A DNA stretch of 64,000 nucleotides from a virus, in the IMG/VR virus record IMGVR_UViG_3300009105_000002, positions 31,320-95,319 of that record. One strand, given 5' to 3'. How positions within the stretch are numbered: the stretch's first letter is position 1; the number at the start of each line of letters is the position of its first letter. A program made the position numbers and the translations under genes. Below, one piece after another: positions 9,016-18,800 of the stretch. The notes under the pieces are model-generated. The model saw nothing but the letters and a program-made list of their open reading frames with translations, did not search any database and was not told the DNA's origin.

Positions 9016-9717
9016 CTTGATTAAAATCTTCTGGTATATATTTTTTATAGCTTCAGGTGATGAAGGGCTGACTCCACAATAATGCTTCTTGCTTCCAGGA
9101 GAAGTGCTTATACCGATTGTTAAATGCCTACCGTATACCTCAATATATTCCCAATCAGAATCTATGTTAGGATTAACCGTTTCAGGAAAGACATCAAGAA
9201 CCTGGAACATTAGATCTATGTTTAAAGCTGGACAAAATCTAAATCGGTGAGTATTTGCTTTAAGGTAATGCCCTATTTTTTTCTTATCAAATATAAATGT
9301 CCCGTCAACATCAAATTGTCCGTAATGAAGCCACTCTGTATCATTGCTTAAAGGCATCATAGTTTGAAGGCATCCCCAGGGATTAAAGGCCGGATATTGC
9401 CTTGAATCTCCTGTGCAATACTCAATAGGATCGTAGGCCTGCTGCCTCAGCCTATAACACCAATTATAATGAAAAACTTCAGGCCAAGGCATTTCTTGGT
9501 TATCTACATATACGCGCTTATTCCTGACATTTTTAAAGCATTCTATTAATTTGTGCAGGGCTTTAAATTCTCTTCTTTTATAACTAACAGTATACACTGA
9601 AGCCTTGCCTGAATCTATTTGCTTAAAGGAAAGTTGTGTCTGGGCTTCTTCAAGGGCAAATTTAAAGGCAGGGGAGAAGGAGTGGTGAAATTCTATAGTT
9701 ATGGTTCGGTATGACAT
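8983..9717 (-). CDS. Unknown protein
   Basis: 244 residues, soluble, with several Trp/Tyr/His-rich stretches ('WPEVFHYNWCYRLRQQAYD', 'WGCLQTMMP'). No known motif recognised. It lies 6 bp downstream of the membrane protein gene 9724-10167 and is probably co-transcribed with it from the promoter near 10249. It meets the plus-strand late operon tail to tail. Confidence 0.6.
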   Translation of the reverse strand: MSYRTITIEFHHSFSPAFKFALEEAQTQLSFKQIDSGKASVYTVSYKRREFKALHKLIECFKNVRNKRVYVDNQEMPWPEVFHYNWCYRLRQQAYDPIEYCTGDSRQYPAFNPWGCLQTMMPLSNDTEWLHYGQFDVDGTFIFDKKKIGHYLKANTHRFRFCPALNIDLMFQVLDVFPETVNPNIDSDWEYIEVYGRHLTIGISTSPGSKKHYCGVSPSSPEAIKNIYQKILIKLGNKRVHTKS

Positions 9718-9723
9718 GAAGAA

Positions 9724-10167
9724 CTACGGAGACGGCTTAAGATTTACGCTTACTAATTTCCATTCGCCATTGCCATGGTATTCCATTATGACGCTATAAC
9801 GATTTCTTATTAAAGCTCCAAAAGCATTTTGCGCATCCACATAAGAAGTAACTTTGTATCTATTGCCTGTATTAATTACTTTATGAACATCAGAACCCCA
9901 GGGAAACTTTGCAGTTTTAGGAGCCAAGAGCTCTTTGAGTACAAATTCATGAGCCACTGTATAGGCTTCTATCTTATCTGGAACATCTACTTTAACTTGT
10001 TGTATTTGTTGTTTTTTAAGACGGGTTTTTGATTTGATTTCTGGCGTTATCAACGATAAAAAGAATGCAGTTATACCTATCAAAAAGGGGATCCCTAAAA
10101 ATATTATCCCTAAAGCCATTATAGGAGTAGACACAACTTTTCTCTTATTCTTGATTTGTTCAGCCAT
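9724..10167 (-). CDS. Membrane-anchored protein of a common bacterial/phage family
   Basis: 147 residues from the ATG at 10167, which has AAGGAGG 10 nt upstream; the longer frame adds a non-conserved stretch. One strong transmembrane helix (residues about 15-45) is followed by a soluble domain with 'EAYTVAHEFVLKELLAPKTAKFPW' and 'YVDAQNAFGALIRNRYSVIMEY'. This pattern occurs in small inner-membrane proteins of unknown function in many Gram-negatives. Function unknown. Confidence 0.6.
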   Translation of the reverse strand: MAEQIKNKRKVVSTPIMALGIIFLGIPFLIGITAFFLSLITPEIKSKTRLKKQQIQQVKVDVPDKIEAYTVAHEFVLKELLAPKTAKFPWGSDVHKVINTGNRYKVTSYVDAQNAFGALIRNRYSVIMEYHGNGEWKLVSVNLKPSP

Positions 10168-10219
10168 AGTTAAGATTTCCTCCTTATGAAGACTGGAATT
10201 GCTTTCCAATGGTAAGTTA

Positions 10220-10249
10220 ATTATATCATACGAATGGCCCCTTTGTAAA
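10220..10249 (-). promoter_or_regulatory. Sigma70-like promoter for 9724-10167
   Basis: On the minus strand TTTACA (10249-10244), an 18-bp spacer and TATAAT (10225-10220) precede the gene start at 10167. Confidence 0.55.
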
Positions 10250-10267
10250 GAAATTAAAAAATAATTC

Positions 10268-10297
10268 TTGACAGAACTGTTATACTTGTATTATACT
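10268..10297 (+). promoter_or_regulatory. Sigma70-like promoter for the 10331 regulator
   Basis: TTGACA at 10268-10273, then 17 bp to TTATAC or 18 bp to TATACT (292-297). Expected start of transcription about 10303, with an AAGGAGG site and ATG 10331 downstream. Confidence 0.65.
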
Positions 10298-10330
10298 ATA
10301 GTAAACAATTAACGTGAGAAGGAGGTACTT

Positions 10331-10507
10331 ATGCCGAGAATAAAAAAATATGGCAAGGCTCACGCAGTAAGGTTTAAAAAGGATGTTGAAAAAAAGCTCC
10401 TTCAGGTCTGCATTCAAAAGGAAGTCAATAAATCCGACATCATTCAGAATGCCGTAGAGTGTTATCTCTTCAACAAAAAATGCTTTGCAAAGAGAAGATC
10501 GCTGTAA
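10331..10507 (+). CDS. Ribbon-helix-helix regulator
   Basis: 58 residues, preceded by AAGGAGG with ideal spacing. The strand 'AHAVRFKKDVEKKLLQVC' followed by 'NKSDIIQNAVECYLF' has the strand-helix-turn-helix layout of RHH (Arc/CopG) DNA-binding proteins. It is the first gene after the promoter at 10268 and is followed 14 bp later by a helix-turn-helix protein. Likely an autoregulating phage switch protein; target unknown. Confidence 0.6.
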   Translation: MPRIKKYGKAHAVRFKKDVEKKLLQVCIQKEVNKSDIIQNAVECYLFNKKCFAKRRSL

Positions 10508-10520
10508 AGAGAGGGCTATC

Positions 10521-10943
10521 ATGCAAAAAATGTTCAATATGATTATACATAAAGTATCAAAAAAGGGTAAATCTAATTTAACATACTCGTATCCTGAATA
10601 TAAGCTTGTTTTTAAAAGAGGGGCTGTGGCAGCGATCAAGAAAGCAAAAGGATGGAAAAGCGACAACAAGATGGCAATGGCCTTAGGGATCACAAGGGCA
10701 ATGCTTTCTGGCATGAAAAGTCAGAAATTAAACGTTACTCATAAGATAATGACGAGGCTGGCATACCAGCTCAGCAATACAAGAGGCAATTGGTGGACAC
10801 ACTTTGAAATGGTAGAATGGGGACATATACCGCAGAACCACCCATTATACAACCACGACAAGTACATGGGTCGGATACCTTACACAGAACATAGCCCAGC
10901 AGCTGCTTTTAGAAGCTTAGATTATGAGGCAGAGAGCTTGTAG
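10521..10943 (+). CDS. Helix-turn-helix protein
   Basis: 140 residues from ATG 10521 (GAGGG upstream). Residues about 35-75 look like a Cro/CI-type HTH ('NKMAMALGITRAMLSGMKSQKLNVTHKIMTRLA'), with the Ala-x3-Gly turn in place. The C-terminal 60 residues are His/Tyr/Pro-rich and unrecognised. Likely a transcription regulator co-expressed with the RHH protein upstream. Confidence 0.6.
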   Translation: MQKMFNMIIHKVSKKGKSNLTYSYPEYKLVFKRGAVAAIKKAKGWKSDNKMAMALGITRAMLSGMKSQKLNVTHKIMTRLAYQLSNTRGNWWTHFEMVEWGHIPQNHPLYNHDKYMGRIPYTEHSPAAAFRSLDYEAESL

Positions 10944-10980
10944 GATTCGGGTGGATCCTAAAAAAATCGGGAAAAAGACC

Positions 10981-11009
10981 TTGACAGGGAAAAGACCATC
11001 AGGTAAACT
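10981..11009 (+). promoter_or_regulatory. Sigma70-like promoter upstream of 11034 and the RNA at 11222
   Basis: TTGACA at 10981-10986, a 17-bp spacer, and TAAACT at 11004-11009. The predicted start near 11016 gives a leader containing AGGAGAG before ATG 11034. Confidence 0.65.
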
Positions 11010-11033
11010 ATTAGGTGAAAAGGAGAGAAGCGC

Positions 11034-11159
11034 ATGAAACACAAAGCCCCCAAAGTCGAATTTGAAAAGCGTGGATTTTTTCTGTCCATTAAATCCCTGT
11101 CTCTGAAAGGAACAAGACCACGCTACCTGAAAAGGTTAATGGCTTTGGGGCCCGAGTAA
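11034..11159 (+). CDS. Small basic protein
   Basis: 41 residues, highly basic (Lys/Arg about one quarter), with AGGAGAG 7 nt before the ATG and a good promoter upstream. No homology recognised. It is the only gene between that promoter and the structured RNA candidate at 11222, so it may be a short leader gene of that transcript. Confidence 0.45.
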   Translation: MKHKAPKVEFEKRGFFLSIKSLSLKGTRPRYLKRLMALGPE

Positions 11160-11177
11160 GAGCAGGGCTTTTTTATT
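11150..11177 (+). terminator. Weak intrinsic terminator candidate
   Basis: GCCC (11150-11153) can pair with GGGC (11165-11168), followed by a run of six T. The stem is only 4 bp, so read-through into the RNA element at 11222 is plausible. Confidence 0.3.
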
Positions 11178-11221
11178 TGTGAAATGAGAGAGGACCGTAA
11201 AAGAGTCTTTAGAAACTGAAT

Positions 11222-11324
11222 GGGTAGCGCCGAGAAGGCAGTACGGAGATTAAGCCGTCAGGAGTAGGCCGCAAGGTCGATTAAAACCGTAAGGGCTACA
11301 AAGCAAGGGCAAAATAGCTTGCTT
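11222..11324 (+). ncRNA. Structured RNA candidate, multi-branched with GNRA loops
   Basis: No plausible gene lies here. GTAGC (11224-11228) pairs with GCTAC (11295-11299) and encloses four hairpins: GCC/GGC (229-231/237-239), ACGG/CCGT (243-246/255-258), GGCC-GCAA-GGTC (267-278) and CC-GTAA-GG (287-294). A fifth stem, AAGCAAG/CTTGCTT (301-307/318-324), follows. GCAA and GTAA are GNRA loops only on the plus strand, which argues for a plus-strand RNA. I do not recognise the family. Confidence 0.45.
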
Positions 11325-11429
11325 GGCGTGACTTGGGTAAAGTGTTATCCACACGATTCTAACAATATATCGTAACTTGTTGAAAGACTTACAGTTACGC
11401 ATATATTTTTTAAATACCCAAGTTAACAT

Positions 11430-11446
11430 AAGATACATTATAGGCG
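11430..11446 (+). repeat. Direct repeat copy 1 (pair at 63882)
   Basis: AAGATACATTATAGGCG occurs here and at 63882-63898 in the same orientation; the match extends to 21 of 23 bases. On the minus strand it contains a perfect TATAAT. Confidence 0.7.
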
Positions 11447-11460
11447 GTTCGGACATACCA

Positions 11461-11489
11461 ATATTACCACAAGCCTTTATGTTTGTCAA
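11461..11489 (-). promoter_or_regulatory. Sigma70-like promoter, minus strand
   Basis: TTGACA (11489-11484), 17-bp spacer, TAATAT (11466-11461). It points into the repeat and the RNA region, with no minus-strand gene until 10167, so it may drive an antisense or non-coding transcript. Confidence 0.5.
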
Positions 11490-11508
11490 GGGCAAGCTAA
11501 AAAAATCA

Positions 11509-11784
11509 CTACCTTCCTTTTAGATAATAACCCTGATGGGCGTCTTTTTCCTGACGATTACCGTTATTACCAAGCAACTCAAAGATCCTACCTCTCCATT
11601 TCTTGATTTTGCTCGATAATGGCAAATCAGGAAACTCAACCTGCAGCTCTGAATAGAAAAGCCTTGTAAGTTGGCTTACAGAAATGTGGTTGAATTTGCA
11701 GAACTCCACTACGTAGTCCTTTAGCCATACAGGTAGTGTTACAACAATCTTCACGGTTTCAGTCTCATAGCGACTCATTACCAT
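11509..11784 (-). CDS. Possible RHH-type small protein
   Basis: 91 residues from ATG 11784 with GGAGAG about 10 nt upstream; an in-frame GTG at 11793 is possible. 'VKIVVTLPVWLKDYVVEFCKFNHISVSQLTRLFYSEL' looks like a strand plus two helices of the RHH type, followed by a basic C-terminus. It is downstream of a true RHH gene (11826-11987) and probably in the same transcript. Confidence 0.5.
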   Translation of the reverse strand: MVMSRYETETVKIVVTLPVWLKDYVVEFCKFNHISVSQLTRLFYSELQVEFPDLPLSSKIKKWRGRIFELLGNNGNRQEKDAHQGYYLKGR

Positions 11785-11825
11785 TGGTATCACTCTCCTT
11801 TTGGACTTGTGGCAGAGAATAAGTT

Positions 11826-11987
11826 TTATTTAAATCTTTTTCGATAAGCAAGAAAATTAGCAAGGGCCTTCCGCATGATGTCGCTTTCGTTCCAACCCAT
11901 TTCCTTTGCTAATTTCGCAACGCGCTTCTTTTGCTTTTTAGGAAGGCGAAATGTTATTTTGGAATGGTAGTTTGTGATGTCTGTCAT
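11826..11987 (-). CDS. Ribbon-helix-helix regulator
   Basis: 53 residues from ATG 11987. 'SKITFRLPKKQKKRVAKLAKEMGWNESDIMRKALANFLAYR' is a clear RHH pattern (strand, helix, turn, helix). There is no Shine-Dalgarno site; the promoter's -10 box ends 11 bases before the ATG, so the mRNA is probably leaderless or has a 2-4 nt leader. It may control itself and the divergent lipoprotein gene at 12068. Confidence 0.6.
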   Translation of the reverse strand: MTDITNYHSKITFRLPKKQKKRVAKLAKEMGWNESDIMRKALANFLAYRKRFK

Positions 11988-11997
11988 ATGTAAGACA

Positions 11998-12026
11998 AGT
12001 TTATCATATAACCATAACTTTGTCAA
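11998..12026 (-). promoter_or_regulatory. Promoter for the 11987 RHH gene
   Basis: Minus-strand TTGACA (12026-12021), exactly 17 bp, then TAAACT (12003-11998). Confidence 0.65.
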
Positions 12027-12033
12027 GAAAATT

Positions 12034-12062
12034 GTTGCTATTGAAAAAAGGCATGGTATAAT
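12034..12062 (+). promoter_or_regulatory. Promoter for the lipoprotein gene
   Basis: TATAAT at 12057-12062 with GTTGCT 17 bp upstream (or TTGCTA at 16 bp). The -10 box ends 5 bases before the ATG, implying a leaderless mRNA. It is divergent from and next to the RHH promoter. Confidence 0.55.
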
Positions 12063-12067
12063 TAGAA

Positions 12068-12874
12068 ATGATGGGTAAATTTGGATTGTTATTACTCCTC
12101 TTGTTTTTTATAAGTGGTTGCGCTACGCTCAATTTTTCTGCCAATTATTATTCCCCTCCATCTAATTATAAAAGTGAAGTAAATAACTTGTGGACAGAAA
12201 TAAATTCTAACTTTTCTCTAAAATATAAATACACATTACGCATTGTTGATGACAATGAATGTCAAATGCCGGGTATCCCCGAAAACGACAATGGAGTTGT
12301 TAAATTGCCAGTTAATTATTTAAAATATGTATATCAAAATTATTACGATAATAGATTTACGATATTAACATGTTTAATTGTTCATGAATTATGCCATAGT
12401 GAATATGATTTACCTGACAACCCACCAGAAACTCATTTCCAGACTGATTTAAAAGCAATTTCTTTGTTATCCTGCTATACTACTATTTCAGCAGAAGATT
12501 ATTACAAAAGCATATATGTAGTAAAAAACTATTGGTTTGCCCGCAAGGGTATTGCCGGACATGCCTTTAATGTTGGTTGGAACGCTCTCCAAATAGTATC
12601 TTTAGTCAATGGAGGTTCTTATTGTTTTATGGATTGGTTTGCTACAGATTTAGATGTGCGCCTAAACCTATTATCAAGCAAATATGAAAAAATGCCACCT
12701 TGTTTTGCTATTACCAAGGATTCTAAAAATAATACTAATTCAGAAAAATCAGATTTTAAGTTTGCTTTTAAAAAGACAGACTACTATAAAATAGAAAGCT
12801 TAATTTATCCTGACTATACTGCGGGATTGGATGTATCTGAAAAAACAAGCATTAACATAGTGGGTGAAAAATAA
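12068..12874 (+). CDS. Lipoprotein zinc metallopeptidase, moron-like
   Basis: 268 residues. A lipoprotein signal ends in ISGC with Cys18 as the lipidation site. Residues 106-110 are HELCH, a HExxH zinc site, inside a hydrophobic helix (TCLIVHELCHSEYD); His123 or Asp127 in 'ETHFQTDLKA' could be the third ligand. It is AT-rich, lies on the opposite strand to the virion operon, and has its own promoter, as expected for a gene expressed from a prophage. Possible roles are envelope modification or superinfection exclusion; the substrate is unknown. No Shine-Dalgarno is present. Confidence 0.65.
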   Translation: MMGKFGLLLLLLFFISGCATLNFSANYYSPPSNYKSEVNNLWTEINSNFSLKYKYTLRIVDDNECQMPGIPENDNGVVKLPVNYLKYVYQNYYDNRFTILTCLIVHELCHSEYDLPDNPPETHFQTDLKAISLLSCYTTISAEDYYKSIYVVKNYWFARKGIAGHAFNVGWNALQIVSLVNGGSYCFMDWFATDLDVRLNLLSSKYEKMPPCFAITKDSKNNTNSEKSDFKFAFKKTDYYKIESLIYPDYTAGLDVSEKTSINIVGEK

Positions 12875-12877
12875 AAA

Positions 12878-15800
12878 CTAAGGGGAGATTTTAAGTTCCA
12901 TGTATAGGGCTTTAACGTCTTCTTCTATTGGTTTATCGGCATCTCTGTATTTCTTTCGTAAAACAGGGAGAATTTCTTTTCTTTCATCATCAGTAGCTAT
13001 CGAATAAACATTCAATCCTTCTTCAAGGGTGAGCCTTTTAAACGACTCCACGAAAGGAGTTAAGCGCGAATCTTTTGCAAGCTTCCTATAGCCGTCCCTC
13101 CCAAGCACCTCTATGGCCTCCTCTTTAATCTGCCATGGCCGAACCTCTCCTTTTCTGATTCTGTCTTTCTGCACCTTGCGATACAAGGTTTTTGCAAAAT
13201 CCGCTTCTGTGCGAGTAGTATCCGGCATCCTTTCAGAGATATAGCGATACATAAGTTTCTGCGCATTGCTCCGGGCAACATAGGAAGGCGCCGCGATTAT
13301 GCCGGTAATGGATATCAAAATATTTAACAGCGGATCAGGAGAGGTGAGTTGCATTCTTTCATAGTTCTTAAAAGAAAACGGTTTGGCGTAATTCTTTATG
13401 TGGATTGTCCTATCATAAAGTTGCTCCATTAAACCATCCTTTTCATCATAAAGCATGACATTATAAAAATCCTTATTCCTAAACTGCTCCATGGAAAGTC
13501 CGATTAGGGGGTGCCTTTTGCTGACAAATGTTTGTAAAGGCCTTGTAGCGTAGGCATATATATCCTTTGCGTAAGTAGGTAGAGATAACCGTTCGTCGGA
13601 TCCATCGGGGTTCTTTCTGCCAGTTCTTGGGAAGAAATAGTCCCTTATTTCTCTTGGGCGCTCCCCTGACAAGACATATGTTGCAATTGCCCCTATGATC
13701 ATATATACTATCATCGCGCCGATCCCATACGCCATTTTATGGCTTAATAGCTTATCTCCTGCTCTTATACGGGCTCCTGCAGTTCCTAAATCAACAGGTA
13801 TGCCCCCATATTCCCTCCAAGAGCCCAAATTCCACCCTACCGACCTCACAGAGGCCATCAAAACGTCTTTTAAGGTCTTATTCCAGAACAGGTTGTCATA
13901 TATCAGCGATCCCATGCGGTTATCCACGCTATCCCATACCTTTGTAAGCATATACCACAATTGCTCGTCGTTTATTTCTCCGGAGGCAGCACGCTCCATT
14001 TCGCTTTGTGCGAGTTTAGAAAATAGCCCTAATTTGCCGGTAGGAACATACCACTCCATAATCGGCTTGGCAGCGGTTTCTAAAATGGATCCAAATATAT
14101 TTAAAGGTAATTTCGCCATAGCAGCTATCTTCTCTATGCCCGATCCTACCAAAATATCCTTAAATGTCTTCTGTAACGCCTTGATTTGTTGGTTATAATA
14201 GAACACATCTATCCTATCTCTGCCTCCAGCTCTTATCATCGTATCTACTTTAAGCCTTAATTTCGGATCCTGTATAGTATCCATTTGTTGCTTATATGCC
14301 CTCTTAATCCGCGAGCCTTCCCATAAGACCTTAATAGGTGCTATTGGAAATGTAATCAAATCTTTCAATCCTTGATAGAGCTGTCCTTTTATAGTCAGTT
14401 TCCGAAGCCCTAATCCTACCGTAGAAGCCCAAACATCAGTAGTAACGTTTAAGCCGTGAAAAGCCGACAACGATAAATTGACTTGATTTAGTATGTTTCC
14501 AAACCCCCTCACTAAGTTATATCCTGTCGCTATGAGCTTATTGTCGCTTGTCCTTAATCCCGGCGAAAGGTGATTATTTATGATTAAAGCCACATCTTTA
14601 GGTGCGTAATAATGTCCCAACGTAGTGAACCCGGGTATCTTTATCTTGGCGTCAGCCTCCCCTAATACCAGAGAAGGTCTTATGTCAAGGATCGGCCTTA
14701 ATTGACCGTGCTCATTTAAAAACTTCGTGAATAATTCGTATATATCCGGCGCTAATTTCTTGAATTCCTCCGGCGCATGGATCAGCGCTTCCAGTAAAAC
14801 AGCCTCTTTTTCCCTGTATTTCCTTACATAGTTTTTATAACTCGCAGGTGCGTCTATACCTTTATACCTTGCATCGGCAAGCGCTCGCCATTGCTCGTTT
14901 ATATTTTTTCTCCACTCAATCGCCTCTTTGGTAGGCTTTACTTCTTCTGTTCCTACCTTCTTGCCCTTGACATAGGTGTGGACATAGGTGTCTTTATACG
15001 CCGTGAAAGTATTGAACAGGTTGAACCTATACCCTAAAATATGCCCTATTTCGTGGGCCAATACACTTTCCGGACTGGCAAATTTAGTCCTTACTGTTGA
15101 AGGCCATTGCGCATACCCCCAACGAGTGCCTCCTATGGTTACAAACCTCTTGGTATCTATTTCAAGGGATTTCGCCACATCCATAAGTTGTTCCACTAAA
15201 ATGCTGTCAAACGCCTCTTTCTTCGTTATCTCCGGAGGCATATAGACAGTAAAAGCGGTGTCGTTTATCTTTGCAAACCCTTGAGGTGGCGTCTTGCGAG
15301 AATATACAAACCGGATCATACCCCTATTTTTTAAATCCCTTATGACGTTTTGCGCCATTACATACCGGTCTACTTCGTGGAGTTTTAGCAATACAAGATC
15401 AACAGGATTATTGCTTACCGGTGTAAGCCCGGCCTCAAGGCCTTCTTTAATCGTCATATAAGTTCGTTCTTTAAGAAAACCCTTCGTGCCTTCCAACCTC
15501 TTTTTCCCCATAATCTTTGCTATCACGCCTTTTGCGTGCTCAAATCTCTCCCATATATGAGGAAAATAATTCTTATAAAAGTTTTGTAATTGCCCTTTCC
15601 CAAGATTTTGAACCGACTCTCGCCTTTCATCAAGGAGTTTTCTCATTACGTCGCTGAACGCTTGAAGTTTTTCATTTTCTTGAGGAAGGCCTTTTTCCAT
15701 ATTATCTATGAATTTATAACTATCCTCCTTGTTCATCCAAGTAAAGGCGCGGTGGGCTTTCTTTAACGCCTCAATAGCAGTAACGTCTTTATGTGCCAAC

Positions 15801-18800
15801 TTCGCTAATCCACCCCGCATAACTTGAGAGGTTACTTGCGCGAGATTTGATACCGACGCCGGAGATAGGATTTTAAGAAATTCCTTGATATAGTTTATTC
15901 TTTCAGGAGGAGGCATACCTGCCTCTACCTTTACTCTATCTGTTATTCTTACTTTTTCCTCTTTTGATTCGATCGTGCCGTATCCTTTTGGTGCTTTAGA
16001 GGCGACAGATGAACCGCCTGCGCCACCGCCTTTGACCGGTTTTTTATAAAAACCCACTGTAACTCCATAAATAAAATCTTTATCAGGTGTTTCTACGAAT
16101 TCCCCCCCGATCAGTTCTAACCCTTTTTCTTTAGCTTTTTGTTGCAATATTTTAGGCGTCATATCCTCAGCATAATTAACTTTCTCCTGTGCTTCATATT
16201 CTCCAAATCCTGTGCCTGCGTAGCATTTATCACACCACCCCTCGACATATACATTGCCCTCCCAATAATTTATCTTATTGGGATTATTTACATCAGGAAC
16301 TTTATCAGTAATTGCTTTAGCGCCCATCTCTTTACTTGGGGTTTCGGCGGCTTTCTCAACCCTCGGCTTAATATGTTCCTCTACTGCTTTTTCGGAAATC
16401 TCTACGCCCACACCCTTTCTGCCGGTAGCAACGGCTTGTTCTATCGTTACGCCGGAACCAGCGAAAGGATCAAAAACCACTTCGCCTTGTTCAGTAGTCA
16501 TTTCGATCATAGCTTTTAACATCTTGCGGGGTTTCTCGGTTTGATATCCCCTCGGCCTCACAAGTTTAAAGTTAAGATTTTTTATAGGTTTTGTGAGTTT
16601 CCCGCTAAAATTAAAGACAATTATTCCTTCCGGCTCGATTATATCGCCCCTCATATTACGAACTCTTGTAATTCCGTCTTTTTGTAATTTAGTATATTCA
16701 CCCTTACCGACGGCAATCATTTCTAATCTATTGAATACATCTGTATATCTCTGCATTTCCTTTAATCCGGATTTGGCTTGGGAATACATATAAATCAAAG
16801 GAGTATCTGATGTGCGCATTACTTGTCCAAGCCTTTCAACCATAGTATAAAATTGTTCAGGCGTTATATAGTCATACTTAATCCCTCTATTGCCTCCGAT
16901 AACTGCCGGTGTTTTATACGGGACGTCGAGGAATATCATATCAGCTTTAAATCCTTGATCTACGAGTTTCGGCACAATTTCAAGAGCATCGCCGGTATGT
17001 ATATAGGCAACATCTCGCCCTTGATTACGCAGAACATATACGCCCTTACCTACTCTTTTAAACGTGCCTTCCTTGGCGCCTACGCCTACGATCCTGCGAA
17101 CATTAGGTTCGAGGATTTCAGTTTCTTTGGCTATCTGCTTTATGGATTTAGGTTCTTCCTTGACGGCTTCTTTGACTTTTTCTTTTTGAACGATCTTGCC
17201 TTTTTCAAATACAAACTCTTTTTGTGTAGCGTCGGGCTTTTCTGCTTTTAATTCTTTTATTAAATCTTTATGCTCAACCTGTTCCTCGGTAGGTCGGAGA
17301 GGCGTCGGAGACATTTTGGCTTCCGGCGCAAGGGAGGGTTTAACAATCCGTGCCTTATCCTCATTTAAAACTATAATCTGATCTGCAAGAATTGCTTTGA
17401 AAAACTTATGGTCGGTTTCTTTTGCGATTTTCCGAACATTTTTAAAAACTACTGCGTCATACTTTTTAGCGAGTGCGTCAAAAAACTCTTTCTCTTGATG
17501 AAGTGCCGGATGTCCAACCTCTGCCTCGGCTTCCCTATATGCCTCAATACTGTCAACAACCTTTATCTTCGCCCCTTTATCTATCTCGTATTCAACAGAC
17601 TCAAGGTTTTTTATTACCTGTTTTGCGCCTACCTTAGCCATCCATTTCTGCTTATCGTAATCATAAAAGGTTTCAGCACCAGCTTTTTTCAACTCTTTTA
17701 AATGTTCTAATCCCCCTACTTCAACAATTTTATCTTCGCCTTCCCTAATAGAAGTTTTTCCCCATATCCTATCTTCTAATGAAAGATATATCCTGTCCCC
17801 AGCAAATCTACCAAGTTTTTCCTCCCCTCCTAATGATCCTGTGCCGTGAATAGGTTTCTTGGTAAAATCAAACCTTTCCCCTCGTTCCAATGCTTCCTTG
17901 CCTTCTTTTGTTGTGAAATGTTTAGCGCGGAGAGGCTTTTCTTCTGATTCACCCGGTTGCTTTTCTGTTACCCATTCGGGTTCTCGTTCTGTATCTTTCT
18001 TGCTTGCGCCTTCAGGATCCCCCTCTGCTTCCCCAGCTCGTAGAGTTTTTTCAATCTCGGATTCTGAGACTTTTTCTTTCCTGAGTTGCTCTCGTTCTTC
18101 TCTGATTCGTTCTTCATTTCCGTATCCCTCCGATAGATTTTTGTAAATCTGTTCTTGCTTTTCTGTTAATTTTTCACCCTTCTCTTTCTTGTCTATTATA
18201 TCAAGTGCTTTCTTTTTAGTCAAATTTGTCCAAGCATCTCTGAACCATTGCGGAAATGTAGATCCTTGACCAATCCATTCGCCTGTTTCTGTCTTTATGC
18301 GCTTGCCGGCTTCTCCCCTTTCTATCTCGGATTTCATACCCATAATTAAATCTTTTTCTTCTTGAGGGATTTTCGGTGCAGAAGGCTCCACTTCCTTAAC
18401 CGGCTTAAACTTCTTCTCGCCCTCTTTAGCCCACTCTTTTACCCATTCAGGGATTTCGGGCTTCTCTTTTGCAGATTTAACAATCTGATTATATTGTTTA
18501 TCAATCAATCCGCGTGCAAATAATTCATCTATAATCCTATCTTCACTATAACCTCCTTCGCCCTCCCCGAAGGCATCGCCCTTTAAAAATGTTACCATTC
18601 TCCATAGGGGGGAATCTGGATTTTTTAATTCTATAGCTACTAACTCCCGTATTTGTTCTCTTTGTGATTCCTGCAATTTGTTGAATTTGTGATGGCGTCT
18701 TTCGTGCTCAGCTATATATTCTTTATCAGCAATGTTTTCTTTATTTATTATTATAACATTATCATTAGGGCTTATATCTCCCAAGTCAAAATCTATAACC

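Larger units (their letters stand above)
11325..11508. other. Non-coding, AT-rich; one DnaA-box match
   Basis: No supported gene. It holds a perfect DnaA-box match TTATCCACA at 11345-11353, an AT-rich tract (11398-11415), one copy of the 17-bp direct repeat (11430-11446) and a minus-strand promoter (11461-11489). Confidence 0.5.

Noticed and set aside
10280-10714. 144-codon minus-strand frame
   Set aside because: Antisense to two well-supported regulator genes that have a promoter and ribosome sites.
11250-11495. 81-codon minus-strand frame
   Set aside because: It runs across the structured RNA stems and the promoter, has no ribosome site and unlikely composition.
13695-14198. 167-codon plus-strand frame
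   Set aside because: Antisense to the conserved C-terminal part of the giant protein; no start signal and no family.
16139-18146. Several plus-strand frames of 60-140 codons
   Set aside because: They lie antisense inside the giant minus-strand gene, have no ribosome sites, and show the Phe/Ser/Leu-rich composition of reverse-strand shadows.
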